Shown here one piece after another: positions 28,071 through 28,217 of a stretch of DNA of 28,217 bases. Position numbers and translations under genes: made by a program. The DNA is from CAVQFC01 sp036497895. GTDB taxonomy: Bacteria; Acidobacteriota; Vicinamibacteria; Vicinamibacterales; CAVVIG01. How positions within the stretch are numbered: the first letter of the stretch is position 1; each line of letters starts with the position of its first letter. Below the pieces are notes generated by a model, which was not told the origin of the DNA, did no database searches, and saw only the letters and a list, made by a program, of their open reading frames with translations. The DNA is taken from NCBI GenBank assembly GCA_036497895.1, contig DASXIR010000234.1, positions 1-28,217 on the forward strand, written 5' to 3'.

Positions 28071-28217
28071 CTACCGCTGGGCTCCGGCCTGGTTGGTCGT
28101 CCGGGTCTCCGAGGCGGGCAAAGCGAACGCGATGTACTCGCCCGAATAGTTGCCGCCGCTGACCGCCACGATGATGTACTGACGGCCGTCGGCCATATAG
28201 GTCATCGGCGAGCCGCT
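28071..28217 (-). CDS. PQQ-dependent dehydrogenase-like protein, C-terminal fragment
   Basis: The last 48 residues of a gene that continues beyond the window. The fragment reads SGSPMTYMADGRQYIIVAV, a glycine-rich turn, then GEYIAFALP and a polar tail ending GAQR before a TAG. The PMTYM-(D/N)G-(R/K)QYI(V/I)VAV pattern and terminal ALP are typical of the last propeller blade of quinoprotein (PQQ) alcohol or glucose dehydrogenases. Substrate cannot be judged from the fragment. A strong terminator follows. Confidence 0.8.
   Translation of the reverse strand, partial: SGSPMTYMADGRQYIIVAVSGGNYSGEYIAFALPASETRTTNQAGAQR

Noticed and set aside
1..28217. Prophage, integron or transposon content
   Set aside because: No integrase, transposase, phage structural gene or att-like duplication was seen; tRNA-Val is followed by thrS with no duplicated 3' end.

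Overview
The window (about 65% GC) looks like chromosome from a member of Acidobacteriota, probably class Vicinamibacteria. This is inferred from gene content and style: a short PadR regulator of the acidobacterial type, tandem secreted NHL propellers, PQQ-dehydrogenase and cytochrome c genes, a thrS-infC-rpmI-rplT-pheS-pheT block followed by zapA, 6S RNA and rny, and many intergenic word repeats. No taxonomic marker such as rRNA is present, so the placement is tentative.

Region 1 (1-12447) is conserved housekeeping DNA, all on the + strand. It runs: the end of an S41/PDZ protease-like gene whose catalytic residues look substituted, tRNA-Val(GAC), thrS, infC (with a non-canonical AUC start), rpmI, rplT, pheS, pheT, a ZapB-like coiled-coil gene, zapA, 6S RNA, rny, thiL, a DUF2062 membrane protein and a 3D-domain protein. 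The last four genes are linked by 4-nt stop/start overlaps. The block makes translation factors, cell-division accessory proteins, RNA-turnover functions and a global RNA polymerase regulator.

Region 2 (12585-20500) is accessory and envelope-related: a secreted cupin, two ABC exporter half-transporters (-) with a PadR regulator (+) between them, an OFA-type MFS carrier (-), a small secreted Cys-containing protein (+) and a HupE/UreJ-like membrane protein (-). The two ABC subunits carry complementary degenerate ATPase motifs, so they are probably one heterodimer. The larger subunit has an in-frame insertion built from small palindromes.

Region 3 (20569-28217) is periplasmic: three tandem paralogous secreted six-bladed NHL propellers, a Tat-exported sulfite-oxidase-like molybdopterin enzyme (+), then on the - strand the C-terminus of a PQQ-dehydrogenase-like protein, a class I cytochrome c and a TPR protein interrupted by one in-frame TGA. 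Together they suggest a periplasmic oxidation module feeding electrons to cytochrome c; this is inference.

The most unusual structure is a set of intergenic cassettes made of 7- or 8-nt words, often as opposing arms. Each cassette uses a different word but the architecture is shared. They abut start or stop codons, and similar words occur inside two coding linkers.
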